A stretch of DNA of 64,000 nt, taken from the NCBI GenBank assembly GCA_039980135.1, contig JBDXCV010000009.1, positions 691,854 to 755,853 of the forward strand. The letters run 5' to 3'. Positions 55,124 through 63,769 of this stretch are shown here, piece by piece. Numbering within the stretch: position 1 is the first letter of the stretch; each line of letters starts with the position of its first letter. The position numbers and the translations under genes were made by a program. The notes under the pieces are model-generated. The model was not told where the DNA came from, made no database searches, and saw only the letters and a list, made by a program, of their open reading frames with translations. This stretch comes from Alphaproteobacteria bacterium. GTDB taxonomy: Bacteria > Pseudomonadota > Alphaproteobacteria > UBA6615.

Positions 55124-55861
55124 TCAATACTCCACGCGTACGAGGCAGAGCCCGTCCGCCGGTGCCGTGGGGCCGCCCGCCGCGCGGTCGCGCGCCGCCA
55201 GGGCATCGCGTACATCTCCGCGCGTCCACTTGCCTTCGCCGACCAGCTTGAGCGTACCGACGATGTTCCGCACCTGGTGATGCAGAAAAGACGGCGCCGA
55301 CACATCGACGACCAGTTCATCTTCATGTCTTGAAACCGTCAGCCGGTCGAGCGTCTTCACCGGCGACCTGGCCTGGCACAGGGTCGCGCGGAACGAGGTA
55401 AAATCGTGATGCCCGACAAGTTCCTGCGCGGCGTCCGCCATCGTGTCGGCATCGAGCCGGACCCGGACCCACCAGACCCGCCCCGCGTCGAGGGCCGGCT
55501 GCGGCCGGCGATTGAGGATCCGGTAGCGGTAGTGCCGCGCGGTCGCGGCATAGCGGGCGTGAAAATCATCGTCGACCACCTCGGCCCGCAGCACGGCAAT
55601 CGGAATTTCGCGTAAAAAATGGTTCATCGCGTCGCGCACCGTCTCGGCACTGACGTCTTTCTCGATATCCACATGTGCGGTCTGCGCCTCGGCATGGACC
55701 CCGGCATCGGTGCGGCCCGCGCCGTGGACGATCGCCGCCTCGTCGCAAAACGCATGTACCGCCCGTTCGAGTTCGGCTTGAATTGAGGGACCATTATCCT
55801 GCCGCTGCCAGCCGACATAACCAGTCCCGTCATACTCGACCGTCAGCTTGTAGCGAGTCAT
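55124..55861 (-). CDS. truA: tRNA pseudouridine(38-40) synthase
   Basis: 245 residues. The catalytic aspartate is D52 in [16 protein letters not shown] near residue 107 and [13 protein letters not shown] in the C-terminal half are the standard TruA marks. It modifies the tRNA anticodon stem. It overlaps fmt by 4 bases and is followed immediately by the MFS gene. Confidence 0.97.
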   Translation of the reverse strand: MTRYKLTVEYDGTGYVGWQRQDNGPSIQAELERAVHAFCDEAAIVHGAGRTDAGVHAEAQTAHVDIEKDVSAETVRDAMNHFLREIPIAVLRAEVVDDDFHARYAATARHYRYRILNRRPQPALDAGRVWWVRVRLDADTMADAAQELVGHHDFTSFRATLCQARSPVKTLDRLTVSRHEDELVVDVSAPSFLHHQVRNIVGTLKLVGEGKWTRGDVRDALAARDRAAGGPTAPADGLCLVRVEY

Positions 55862-56772
55862 GTGAACACCGTGCCCGCCGTGACCGGTCGGCCACGCAGA
55901 TAATCCGCCGCCGCCAGCGCAGCCTTGCCCGCCCGCTGGACGGTGATCAGCCGCAACGCTCCGTCGCCGCAGGCCACGGTAAGCATATCATCGAGCACCG
56001 TTCCGGGTTCACCGTGACCCGCGACCATGTCGGCCGCCAGCACCTTGATCCGTTCGCCGTCATGTTCGAACCAGGCGCCGGGCCAGGGGGCGAAGGCGCG
56101 CACATGGCGTTCGAGCTGTGCCGCCGGCAGGGCCCAGTCGATCCGCTCTTCGCCACGCGTGATCTTCGCCGCATAGGTCTCGCCCGCGTCCGGCTGCGGG
56201 ACAGCCTCCAACGTGCAAGCCTCCAGACCCGCCAGCGCCTCGACGATCAGCTTCCCGCCCAGTGCCGCAAGCGCGTCGTGGAGCATGCCCGCATTGGTTT
56301 GGGCGGTGATCGGCAGGGCTTCACGCAGCAATTCCGGGCCGGTATCGAGCCCGGCGTCCATCTGCATGATCGTGACCCCGGTCTCTGAATCACCGGCCTG
56401 GATCGCGCGCTGGATCGGCGCCGCACCGCGCCAACGCGGCAGCAGGGACGCATGAATATTGATGCAGCCGAGCCTCGGCGCATCGAGCACCGGCTGGGGC
56501 AGGATCAGGCCGTACGCGACAACCACGGCGGCGTCGAGATTCAACGCCGCAAACGCGACCTGGGCCTCCTCGTCGCGCAGGGTTGCCGGCGTACGCACCG
56601 GAATTCCTGCGGCGTCGGCATGGTCATGGACCGGCGAGCGGCGCCCGCTCTGTCCTCGACCGGCCGGACGCGGCGGTTGGGTATAGACGCACGTAACCTC
56701 ATGCCCTGCCGCACGCAGCGTATCGAGCGCCGGGACCGAAAAATCCGGGGTGCCGAGAAAGGCTATACGCAT
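55858..56772 (-). CDS. fmt: Methionyl-tRNA formyltransferase
   Basis: 304 residues. Catalytic residues N105, H107 and D143 are in place ([16 protein letters not shown] and D-A-G-L-D-T-G-P), matching N106/H108/D144 of E. coli. A C-terminal OB-like domain follows at ~205-300. It formylates initiator Met-tRNA. It is 58 bases after def and coupled to truA. Confidence 0.97.
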   Translation of the reverse strand: MRIAFLGTPDFSVPALDTLRAAGHEVTCVYTQPPRPAGRGQSGRRSPVHDHADAAGIPVRTPATLRDEEAQVAFAALNLDAAVVVAYGLILPQPVLDAPRLGCINIHASLLPRWRGAAPIQRAIQAGDSETGVTIMQMDAGLDTGPELLREALPITAQTNAGMLHDALAALGGKLIVEALAGLEACTLEAVPQPDAGETYAAKITRGEERIDWALPAAQLERHVRAFAPWPGAWFEHDGERIKVLAADMVAGHGEPGTVLDDMLTVACGDGALRLITVQRAGKAALAAADYLRGRPVTAGTVFT

Positions 56773-56830
56773 GTTCCGTGCCGTCCCGTCTTCATCTGCG
56801 CGGCGGAGGCGTGGCTGCCGTTCGCGCCGT

Positions 56831-57343
56831 CTAGGCCTGCTGCCGCTTCAGCTTCTTCATTTTGCGCAGGATGATATTCCGCTTGAGCGGCGTCAGATAA
56901 TCAATGAACAGGACCCCGTCGAGATGATCGATCTCATGCTGGATACAGGCCGACAACAAGCCGCTCGCGTCGAGCTCCTGTGTGTCGCCGTCGGGGTCGA
57001 GAAAGCCGACCTTGATCTCGCGCGACCGCGACACCTCGCCATAGTGGTCGGGAATGGACAGGCAACCTTCTTCGGCCAGCACATTCTCTTCCGACCGCCA
57101 GGTAATTTCGGGGTTGATCATCCGATAGGGCTGTGGCGCCTCATCCTCGCGCGCCACATCGCACACGATCACGCGCTGTTCCGCGGCCACCTGGGGCGCC
57201 GACAGGCCAATTCCGGGCGCCTCATACATGGTCTCGAGCATATCGTCGAGCAGCCGGCGCACCCCGTCATCGATCGACGCGACCGGTTCGCACTTCACCT
57301 TGAGCACCGGGTCCGGTGCCAGAACGATCGGCAACTTCGCCAT
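56831..57343 (-). CDS. def: Peptide deformylase
   Basis: 170 residues. Metal ligands C94 (E-G-C-L-S-I-P), H136 and H140 in Q-H-E-I-D-H-L-D-G, with catalytic E137 and the G-I-G-L-S-A-P-Q-V motif (44-52). This is a type 1B deformylase, which removes formyl from new proteins. It is the first gene of the def-fmt-truA-MFS run. Confidence 0.97.
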   Translation of the reverse strand: MAKLPIVLAPDPVLKVKCEPVASIDDGVRRLLDDMLETMYEAPGIGLSAPQVAAEQRVIVCDVAREDEAPQPYRMINPEITWRSEENVLAEEGCLSIPDHYGEVSRSREIKVGFLDPDGDTQELDASGLLSACIQHEIDHLDGVLFIDYLTPLKRNIILRKMKKLKRQQA

Positions 57344-57459
57344 CGCGCGTGACCTCTAAAACTGAGAAAATCCAGACAATTCCGGCTGTTACCTATGACC
57401 TCCCATGCCCGGCGTCAAGCCGACCGGCGACTCATGGCCATGATTGCTAGAATGAACCC

Positions 57460-58602
57460 ATGGATATCCTGCTTGTGATCGTCGCCGTTGTCGGCGCCGT
57501 GGCGATTGGTGCTGCGGTCGCCACCTATTTCCTGCGGATACGCACGAACCGGGCCGCGCCTGAACCGAACAGCGATGTCATTGCCCTGGCCGAACGGCTG
57601 TCCCAGATGACCGAGGCCCAGGCGGCCCAGCAGGCCCAGCTCGCCCAGACCCTGCAGGCCCAGGAGCGCGCACTCGCCAAGGCGGTCGACGACCGGCTGC
57701 AGCTGCTGACCGGGAAAATCAACGAGACCCTGGAGAAAACCAACAAGACCCAGAAGACCAATCTCGACGAGCTCAAGGAACGGCTGGTGCGGATCGACAC
57801 CGCCCAGAAAAACCTGTCCGACCTTTCGTCTCAGGTCGTCGGACTACAGGATATCCTGTCCAACAAGCAGGCGCGCGGCGCATTCGGCGAGGTCCAGCTG
57901 CAAGGCCTGGTCGAGGCGGTGCTGCCGCCCGACACCTACACATTCCAGGCGACACTGGCTGACGGCAAACGCGCCGACTGCCTGCTCGATCTGCCCAATC
58001 CACCCGGCCCGATCGTGATCGATGCGAAGTTCCCGCTCGAGGCGTGGCGCCTGCTGCAGGCCGCCGGTTCCGACACCGAACGCAAGGAGGCCGAGCGCGC
58101 GCTGCGGCGCGATGTCGCCACGCATGTGAAGGCGATCGCCGAAAAATACATCGTTCCCGGAGAGACAGCGGACGCGGCGCTCATGTTCCTGCCGTCCGAA
58201 GCCGTCTATGCAGAACTCCATTCGTCCTTCGCAGATGTCGTCGACGCCGCCAACCGCGCCAAGGTCTTCATCGTCTCTCCGACGACATTGTGGGCGCTGC
58301 TCAACACCATGCGCGCGGTGATGAAGGATGTGCGCATGAAGGAAGCCGCCGGGGTCATCCAGATCGAGGTCATGAAGATGCTCGAGGATGTGGAGCGGCT
58401 GGAAAAACGCGTTGGGCATCTGGAAGCCCATTTCGCACTGGCCGAGAAGGACATCCGCGAGATTCGCACCTCGACAGGCAAGATTACCCGGCGCGGCGAC
58501 CAGATTCAGGACATCCAGCTTGGTGAAAGCGACGTTCCAGCCCTCGAAGATGCGCCGGATAGCCCTCCCGACGACCGCCCCCTCCTCCGCACGGTCGAAT
58601 AG
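57460..58602 (+). CDS. rmuC: RmuC family DNA recombination protein
   Basis: 380 residues. One N-terminal membrane helix (~4-26), a coiled-coil region (~40-130, Q/A/E/L-rich), and the RmuC nuclease-like domain (~135-330) with G-x-F-G-E-V-Q-L, D-C-L-L-D-L-P-N-P and I-D-A-K-F-P-L-E (a PD-(D/E)XK-like core). RmuC limits inversions between repeats in E. coli. It is divergent from def with 116 bases between starts. Confidence 0.93.
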   Translation: MDILLVIVAVVGAVAIGAAVATYFLRIRTNRAAPEPNSDVIALAERLSQMTEAQAAQQAQLAQTLQAQERALAKAVDDRLQLLTGKINETLEKTNKTQKTNLDELKERLVRIDTAQKNLSDLSSQVVGLQDILSNKQARGAFGEVQLQGLVEAVLPPDTYTFQATLADGKRADCLLDLPNPPGPIVIDAKFPLEAWRLLQAAGSDTERKEAERALRRDVATHVKAIAEKYIVPGETADAALMFLPSEAVYAELHSSFADVVDAANRAKVFIVSPTTLWALLNTMRAVMKDVRMKEAAGVIQIEVMKMLEDVERLEKRVGHLEAHFALAEKDIREIRTSTGKITRRGDQIQDIQLGESDVPALEDAPDSPPDDRPLLRTVE

Positions 58603-58622
58603 AGAGCGGATTCGTCGACAGC

Positions 58623-59213
58623 CTAAACCTCGCGCCGGCTCTTCAGCGCTGCGGTCAGCGTCCCGTCATCCAGATAGTCGAGCTCGCCGCCCACCGGCAC
58701 ACCGTGGGCCAGCCGCGAAATTCGAACGCCGGAATCGACCAGCCGCTCGGTGATGTAGTGGGCTGTGGTCTGGCCCGCGACGGTCGCGTTGGTCGCGAGG
58801 ATCACCTCGCCGACAGCCTCGGACCGGGCGCGGTCGAGCAGCTTTCCGATCCGCAGATCATCCGGCCCAACCCCGTCGAGCGCTGACAAGGTTCCGCCGA
58901 GAACATGGTAAAGCCCGCCATAGGAGGCCGTACGCTCGAGCGCCCAGAGATCGGCCACATCCTCGATCACGCAGATCACGCCGCGATCGCGCTCCGCATC
59001 GTCGCAGATCCGGCAGGGGTCAACGGAATCGATATTTCCGCAGTTGCTGCAGGTCCGGATCGCGGTCACCACGCCCGTCAGCGCCTCGGCCAGCGGTTGC
59101 ATGAACTGCGGCCGCTTGATCAGGTGCAGTGCTGCGCGGCGCGCCGAACGTGGCCCGAGCCCCGGCAGCTTCGCCAGCAGATCGACGAGCCGTTCGATTT
59201 CAGGTGTCGACAT
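58623..59213 (-). CDS. recR: Recombination protein RecR
   Basis: 196 residues, standard length. Helix-hairpin-helix ([11 protein letters not shown]), a four-cysteine zinc motif ([16 protein letters not shown]) and a Toprim domain ([13 protein letters not shown], then [12 protein letters not shown]) are in the usual order. It works with RecF and RecO in gap repair. It follows ybaB by 14 bases. Confidence 0.97.
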   Translation of the reverse strand: MSTPEIERLVDLLAKLPGLGPRSARRAALHLIKRPQFMQPLAEALTGVVTAIRTCSNCGNIDSVDPCRICDDAERDRGVICVIEDVADLWALERTASYGGLYHVLGGTLSALDGVGPDDLRIGKLLDRARSEAVGEVILATNATVAGQTTAHYITERLVDSGVRISRLAHGVPVGGELDYLDDGTLTAALKSRREV

Positions 59214-59227
59214 TCGAACCCGGCGCG

Positions 59228-59557
59228 TCAGCCGCCAAAGGGCATATTGAAGCCCGGTGGCAGGTTCAGGCCGCCCGTGAGTTCCTTCATCTGGTCGGCC
59301 GCCTGTTGTTCGGACTTTGCCTTCGCGTCGGCATGGGCGGCGACAATCAGGTCTTCGAGAATGTCGGCCTCAGCCGGGTTCACCAGGCTCGGGTCGATCT
59401 TGATGCCCTTCAACTCACCCTTGCCGCTGAGAGTCACGGTGACCATCCCGGCCGCCGACGAGCCCTCAACCGACATCTCCGCCAGGCGCTCCTGCATCTC
59501 GCCCATCTTGGCCTGCATTTCCTGTGCCTGCTTCATCAACTGGCCGAGATTCTTCAT
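59228..59557 (-). CDS. YbaB/EbfC family nucleoid-associated protein
   Basis: 109 residues. Residues ~1-35 form a helix ([15 protein letters not shown]), then the strand region [20 protein letters not shown], then a second helix. This is the dimeric DNA-binding YbaB fold. It overlaps dnaX by 4 bases and precedes recR, the usual dnaX-ybaB-recR order. Confidence 0.95.
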   Translation of the reverse strand: MKNLGQLMKQAQEMQAKMGEMQERLAEMSVEGSSAAGMVTVTLSGKGELKGIKIDPSLVNPAEADILEDLIVAAHADAKAKSEQQAADQMKELTGGLNLPPGFNMPFGG

Positions 59558-61536
59558 GCGTCGTCATCCTCAGTTTCGTCGTCGTCTTCCGCGGGTGCGG
59601 CGTCCGGCAGCAGATCCGCGATCCCCGGGTCACGCGCTTCAACTTTCTCGATACTCGCGCCGGGGAATGCCTCCAGCGCGGCCCGCACAACCGGGTGCTC
59701 GGCCGCCTCGCGATAGGTCGTGGCCTCGGCTTCCCGGTCCTGTTCGGCCAGCGTCGCGTCGCCCTCGGCACCCGAAACACTCACCTGCCAATGGGCACCC
59801 AGCCATCCCCGCAACCGGTTCAGCGCCTGGCCCGGCAGGTCGGACGGCGCGTGCTCATTGGGACGAAATTCGAGCCGCCCGGGCTCATAAGTCACCATGT
59901 GCACATTGTTGTAGAGGTGGCTACGCAGGCCGATCTCGCGGCGCTCGCCAAACAGTTCGACAAGCTCGCGGAAACTCTGCGGGTCGGCGAGCGCCTGGGG
60001 TGCAGGATCGGGTGCCTGTACGGGAGACGGCATTTCACGCGGGACCGGCGCCGTCGCCGTTGCGGCCGCCGCGGCATCCGCGCCGCCGCCGTTTCCGGCA
60101 ACAGACTGCGAACCACCGCCCGGACCGCCATTCCCGGTCGGCGGTGTTTCTGCGGTCGCCGGGGCGGGTGCGGGCTCGCTTTCAAGCTTCTTGACGATGT
60201 CCCCCGGTGACGGCATATCGGCGGCGTGGGCAAGCCGGATCAGCACCATCTCCGCGGCGGGCATGGCCGACGGCGCACGCTGTACCTCGCCGACACCCTT
60301 CAGCAGCATCTGCCAGGCACGCGACAGTATGGCGACACTCAACCCCTCCGCCATTGCCAGGCCACGCGTGCGCTCAAGCTCGGAAACCGCACCGTCCTCG
60401 GCCGCCTTGGGCACGAGTTTGACCCGCGTGATCCAATGGCTGAGTTCCAGCAAATCCTGCAGCACCGCGAGCGGATCCGCACCGGCATCATGCAGTGTGC
60501 CCAGCCCCGCCAATGCATCAGAAATGCGTCCGGCCATCAGCGCCTCGAACATGTCGAACACGGCCGCACTGTCGGCGGTACCCAGCATGATCCGGATATC
60601 TTCTTCGGTCGCCGTCGCGCCGGCGGAGCAATAAGCCGAGATCGCCTGATCGAGCAGCGACAGGCCGTCACGCACCGATCCATCGGCCGCACGTGCGATC
60701 AGGCGCAGGGCGCCGTCCTCGAGCTTCGCGTTCTCGGCCTCCGCGATGCCGCCGAAATGGGTCATCAGTTCGTCCGCGCCGACCCGGCGCAGATCGAAAC
60801 GCTGGCACCGCGACAGGACCGTCACAGGCACCTTGCGGATCTCGGTCGTCGCGAAGATGAATTTCACATGCTCCGGCGGTTCCTCGAGCGTCTTCAGCAG
60901 CGCGTTGAACGCATGCCGTGACAGCATGTGAACCTCATCAATAATGTAGACCTTGTAGCGCCCGAACACCGGCCGGTAACGCACACCGTCGAGGATTTCA
61001 CGAATATCGTCGACCCCGGTCCGGCTCGCGGCATCGACTTCGATCACATCCGGGTGGCGGTCCTCGGTGATCGCCACGCATTGCTCGTCATCGGCGGCGG
61101 GCGAAATCGTCGGCCCATCCAGCGCATTCAGGCATTTGGCGATGATCCGCGCGGTCGTGGTTTTGCCGACACCGCGCACCCCGGTCAGGATGAAGGCATG
61201 GGCCACACGGTCAAGCGCAAACGCATTTGTCAGGGTGCGTACCAGCGCCTCCTGGCCGATCAGCCCGTCAAATCCCAGCGGGCGGTATTTACGCGCCAGC
61301 ACCTGGTAATCCGCCGTGGCGTCGCTCTCGCTGACGGGCTCCGCTTTCGGTTCGGCAGGTTTCGGTTCGGCAGCTTCCGAAACCGCCGGCGCTGGCTCCG
61401 GTGCCGGCGCAGCATCGCCGCCGCCATCGAGAAAACTGGCCTGGTTGGGATCGTCGATGGTCGGGCTGCCGTCGAGAGACTCATCCGCGTCCGCAACTGG
61501 CGGTTCACCCGGCTGGTCTTCGAGGTCGGCGGTCAT
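59554..61536 (-). CDS. dnaX: DNA polymerase III subunit gamma/tau
   Basis: 660 residues from the ATG at 61536; a TTG at 61569 is an alternative. An acidic, Ala/Pro/Glu-rich leader of ~75 residues precedes the AAA+ domain, which starts Y-Q-V-L-A-R-K-Y-R-P. Walker A is G119-V-R-G-V-G-K-T, Walker B I-D-E-V-H-M-L, and the arginine finger lies in L-S-R-C-Q-R. The zinc module has lost three of four cysteines (see findings). Domains III and V (tau part, ~480-650) are linked by an Ala/Pro/Gly-rich stretch. It loads the sliding clamp. The gene overlaps ybaB by 4 bases. Confidence 0.95.
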   Translation of the reverse strand: MTADLEDQPGEPPVADADESLDGSPTIDDPNQASFLDGGGDAAPAPEPAPAVSEAAEPKPAEPKAEPVSESDATADYQVLARKYRPLGFDGLIGQEALVRTLTNAFALDRVAHAFILTGVRGVGKTTTARIIAKCLNALDGPTISPAADDEQCVAITEDRHPDVIEVDAASRTGVDDIREILDGVRYRPVFGRYKVYIIDEVHMLSRHAFNALLKTLEEPPEHVKFIFATTEIRKVPVTVLSRCQRFDLRRVGADELMTHFGGIAEAENAKLEDGALRLIARAADGSVRDGLSLLDQAISAYCSAGATATEEDIRIMLGTADSAAVFDMFEALMAGRISDALAGLGTLHDAGADPLAVLQDLLELSHWITRVKLVPKAAEDGAVSELERTRGLAMAEGLSVAILSRAWQMLLKGVGEVQRAPSAMPAAEMVLIRLAHAADMPSPGDIVKKLESEPAPAPATAETPPTGNGGPGGGSQSVAGNGGGADAAAAATATAPVPREMPSPVQAPDPAPQALADPQSFRELVELFGERREIGLRSHLYNNVHMVTYEPGRLEFRPNEHAPSDLPGQALNRLRGWLGAHWQVSVSGAEGDATLAEQDREAEATTYREAAEHPVVRAALEAFPGASIEKVEARDPGIADLLPDAAPAEDDDETEDDDA

Positions 61537-61598
61537 CGGTGTCACGTGTTCCCGGACAGATTGGCTCAACTACCAATATCCGATTCGGTGTTCGAGGT

Positions 61599-61694
61599 GG
61601 GAGACCGGTTGAATACGACCCGGGCGAAACTCGTTACGGCTGCTTCCTTCCGGACCTGACCGGGTTGGCGAGGCGCTCGTCCGCCCGGCCTCCC
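61599..61694 (-). ncRNA. ffs: Signal recognition particle RNA (4.5S, small bacterial form)
   Basis: On the minus strand, 5' end at 61694 (GGGAGGCCGG) and 3' end CCGGTCTCCC pair to form the outer stem. The conserved tip GGTCAGGTCCGGAAGGAAGC with the GGAA tetraloop lies in the middle. Length is ~96 nt, as in other alphaproteobacteria. It binds Ffh. The 3' end is 63 bases before the dnaX start on the same strand. End points are read from the helix and may be off by a few bases. Confidence 0.96.
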
Positions 61695-61700
61695 GCGCGC

Positions 61701-61731
61701 ACTATACCAGATCATGAGGCACGATAAACAA
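61701..61731 (-). promoter_or_regulatory. Promoter of the SRP RNA gene
   Basis: On the minus strand TATAGT (61706-61701) lies 6 bases before the RNA 5' end and is preceded by TGG, an extended -10. A partial -35, TTGTTT (61731-61726), is 19 bases upstream. The placement relative to the RNA 5' end is very good. Confidence 0.7.
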
Positions 61732-61822
61732 CGGCCAAACCGACAAATCCGGGCTCTTTCCACAGGCCGAAAGCTATGACAGGTTACCGCCCGTTCCCTC
61801 CCCGCTCAGCAAAGGCCAGCCG

Positions 61823-62734
61823 GTGCCCCGCAACTATTATTCCAGCGACTATCTCGACCGCGTTTCGCACCTGCGCAACGATCTGGACTGGCTCGCCCGG
61901 CAATTGTCCGCGACGACCAGCCGCCTTTTGCCCGTGTGGCAGCAGAACAATCTCGTCGTCAGCGGCGAGACGGTCGCGGCGGCGGCCCTCGAGGTGCACC
62001 ACATCGAGGCCCTGCGCGCCGACGATGTGGAGCCGATCCTGCTGGGCCTGGTGGACGGGACCGCCTATTTCACGCTCGACGTCAGCCACATCCCCGACCC
62101 CCATGAACATGAGGTCCTGGCCGCGGCAGGCCTGTTCGAGGATTTGCGCAAGGTCGGCCCCTATGTGGGCCGCGAAGAGGGTAACCTCCTCGCCTATGCG
62201 CGCGGCATCAACTACTGGCACCAGCGCCACCGTTTCTGCGGCGTGTGCGGTGCGCCGACCCGGAGCGAATCGGCCGGGCATCAGCGCCGCTGCACCGATG
62301 AGGCCTGCAACGCCTCGCATTTCCCGCGGACCGATGTCGCCTGCATCATGCTGGTCCATGACGAGGACCGGATCATCATGGGAAAGTCGCCGCGCTTCCA
62401 GGGCCGCATGCAGTCGGTGCTCGCGGGGTTTCTCGAACCGGGCGAAACCCTGGAGGACTGCGTCGCCCGCGAAGTCTTCGAAGAGGTCGGTGTTCGGGTG
62501 ACCGATGTGGAATACCAGCACTCCCAACCCTGGCCATTCCCGTCCTCCCTGATGGTCGGATTCCGGGCGCGGGCATTGGATTTCGAGCTCACCATCGATG
62601 AGACGGAATTGCTGTCGGCGGAATGGCTGACCCGCGCGGAGCTGAAGGCGACCACGCCGGACTCACCCGTACAGTTGCCGCGACCGGACTCGATCGCCCG
62701 ACGCCTGATCGAGGAATGGCTCGCCGAGGACTAG
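61823..62734 (+). CDS. nudC: NADH pyrophosphatase NudC
   Basis: 303 residues starting with GTG at 61823 (AAAGG site upstream). The central zinc ribbon C-G-V-C ... C-T-D-E-A-C is complete. The Nudix box is G-F-L-E-P-G-E-T-L-E-D-C-V-A-R-E-V-F-E-E-V-G. The NADH-specific S-Q-P-W-P-F-P-S-S-L-M motif follows. It hydrolyses NAD(H) and may decap NAD-RNA. It stands alone, convergent with pheA. Confidence 0.95.
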   Translation: MPRNYYSSDYLDRVSHLRNDLDWLARQLSATTSRLLPVWQQNNLVVSGETVAAAALEVHHIEALRADDVEPILLGLVDGTAYFTLDVSHIPDPHEHEVLAAAGLFEDLRKVGPYVGREEGNLLAYARGINYWHQRHRFCGVCGAPTRSESAGHQRRCTDEACNASHFPRTDVACIMLVHDEDRIIMGKSPRFQGRMQSVLAGFLEPGETLEDCVAREVFEEVGVRVTDVEYQHSQPWPFPSSLMVGFRARALDFELTIDETELLSAEWLTRAELKATTPDSPVQLPRPDSIARRLIEEWLAED

Positions 62735-62753
62735 GCGGAAACGGCCCCATCTT

Positions 62754-62835
62754 CGTCATACGCGGGCTTGACCCGCGTATCTTGTCTCTCAACCGAATAG
62801 TGCATGAGATGCCCGAATCAAGTCCGGGCATGACG
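62754..62835. repeat. REP-like pair of palindromes between nudC and pheA
   Basis: The 82-base stretch begins CGTCAT and ends ATGACG. It holds two hairpins: ATACGCGGG-CTTGA-CCCGCGTAT (62758-62780, perfect 9-base arms) and ATGCCCG-nine bases-CGGGCAT (62809-62831). Both have CTTGA/TCAAG in the loop. This is the layout of dispersed intergenic repeats common in alphaproteobacteria. In this position it may also end transcription from both sides. Confidence 0.75.
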
Positions 62836-62863
62836 TTCTATCCAGAGAACGCAATCTACCTGG

Positions 62864-63733
62864 CTACTGCTTGCGGTAATCCGCTGCCGGAAACACACCC
62901 AGCACCCGGACATTCTTCGAGAAGTAGTCCAGCTCCTCGAATGCCTGCGCCACCGCAGGATCCGCCGGATGGCCCTCAATCTCGGCATAGAAGCGCGCCA
63001 CCGAGAACCGGTCACCGGAAATATAGCTTTCCAGCTTGGTGATGTTCACGCCATTGGTCGCAAACCCGCCCATCGCCTTGTAAAGCGCCGCCGGGACCGA
63101 CCGCACCTGGAAGATGAACGACGTCATGCAGGGGCCGTCATTGGGGTCCGGGTCGCGCCGCGCACGGGCCAGAACCACAAAACGCGTGGTATTTCCGATC
63201 CGGTCCTCGAAACGCGAGCGCAGCACCTGCAGATCATAGATCTCACCCGCGAGCGGCGGTGCCAGCGCGCCGATGGTCGGATCGCCCAGCTCGGCGATCT
63301 CCAGGGCCGATCCCGCCGTGTCCGCCCGCGCGGCGGTGCGCACGCCCAGCTGCGCCAGCTGCTCGCGGCACTGGGCCAGCGCCTGGGCATGGCTGCGCAC
63401 CTCGACGAGGCCTTCGAGTGTCGCATCCTTGGTGGCCAGCAACTGATACTGCACCTCCAGATAATGCTCGCGGATGATGTAGAGGCTCGATTCCGGCAGC
63501 AGGTGGTGAATATCCGCCACCCGCCCACCGAGCGAATTCTCGATCGGGATCATCGCCAGCGTGGCCCTGCCCTCGCTCTCGACGGCTGCAAACGCATCCT
63601 CGAACGTGGCGCAGGCGAGCGGCGTCATGTCGGGAAACGCCTGCTGGCACGCGATGTGCGAGTTGGCCCCGGGAACACCCTGATAGGCGATGGTGGTGGC
63701 CGGGTCGCCGGCCTGCTGGTTCGTATCGGTCAT
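62864..63733 (-). CDS. pheA: Prephenate dehydratase
   Basis: 289 residues. The catalytic domain (~12-190) begins I-A-Y-Q-G-V-P-G-A-N-S-H and contains the T-R-F motif (G-N-T-T-R-F-V-V-L-A). A C-terminal ACT domain (~200-285) holds the V-N-I-T-K-L-E-S-Y region, where the phenylalanine-sensing E-S-R-P is E-S-Y-I, the common alphaproteobacterial form. The enzyme makes phenylpyruvate; no chorismate mutase part is attached. It is 36 bases after the kdsB stop, so kdsB-pheA are likely one transcript. Confidence 0.95.
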   Translation of the reverse strand: MTDTNQQAGDPATTIAYQGVPGANSHIACQQAFPDMTPLACATFEDAFAAVESEGRATLAMIPIENSLGGRVADIHHLLPESSLYIIREHYLEVQYQLLATKDATLEGLVEVRSHAQALAQCREQLAQLGVRTAARADTAGSALEIAELGDPTIGALAPPLAGEIYDLQVLRSRFEDRIGNTTRFVVLARARRDPDPNDGPCMTSFIFQVRSVPAALYKAMGGFATNGVNITKLESYISGDRFSVARFYAEIEGHPADPAVAQAFEELDYFSKNVRVLGVFPAADYRKQ

Positions 63734-63769
63734 CGTTGTCGGCTTCTTTCGCGAAAACGCGCGTGCCTG

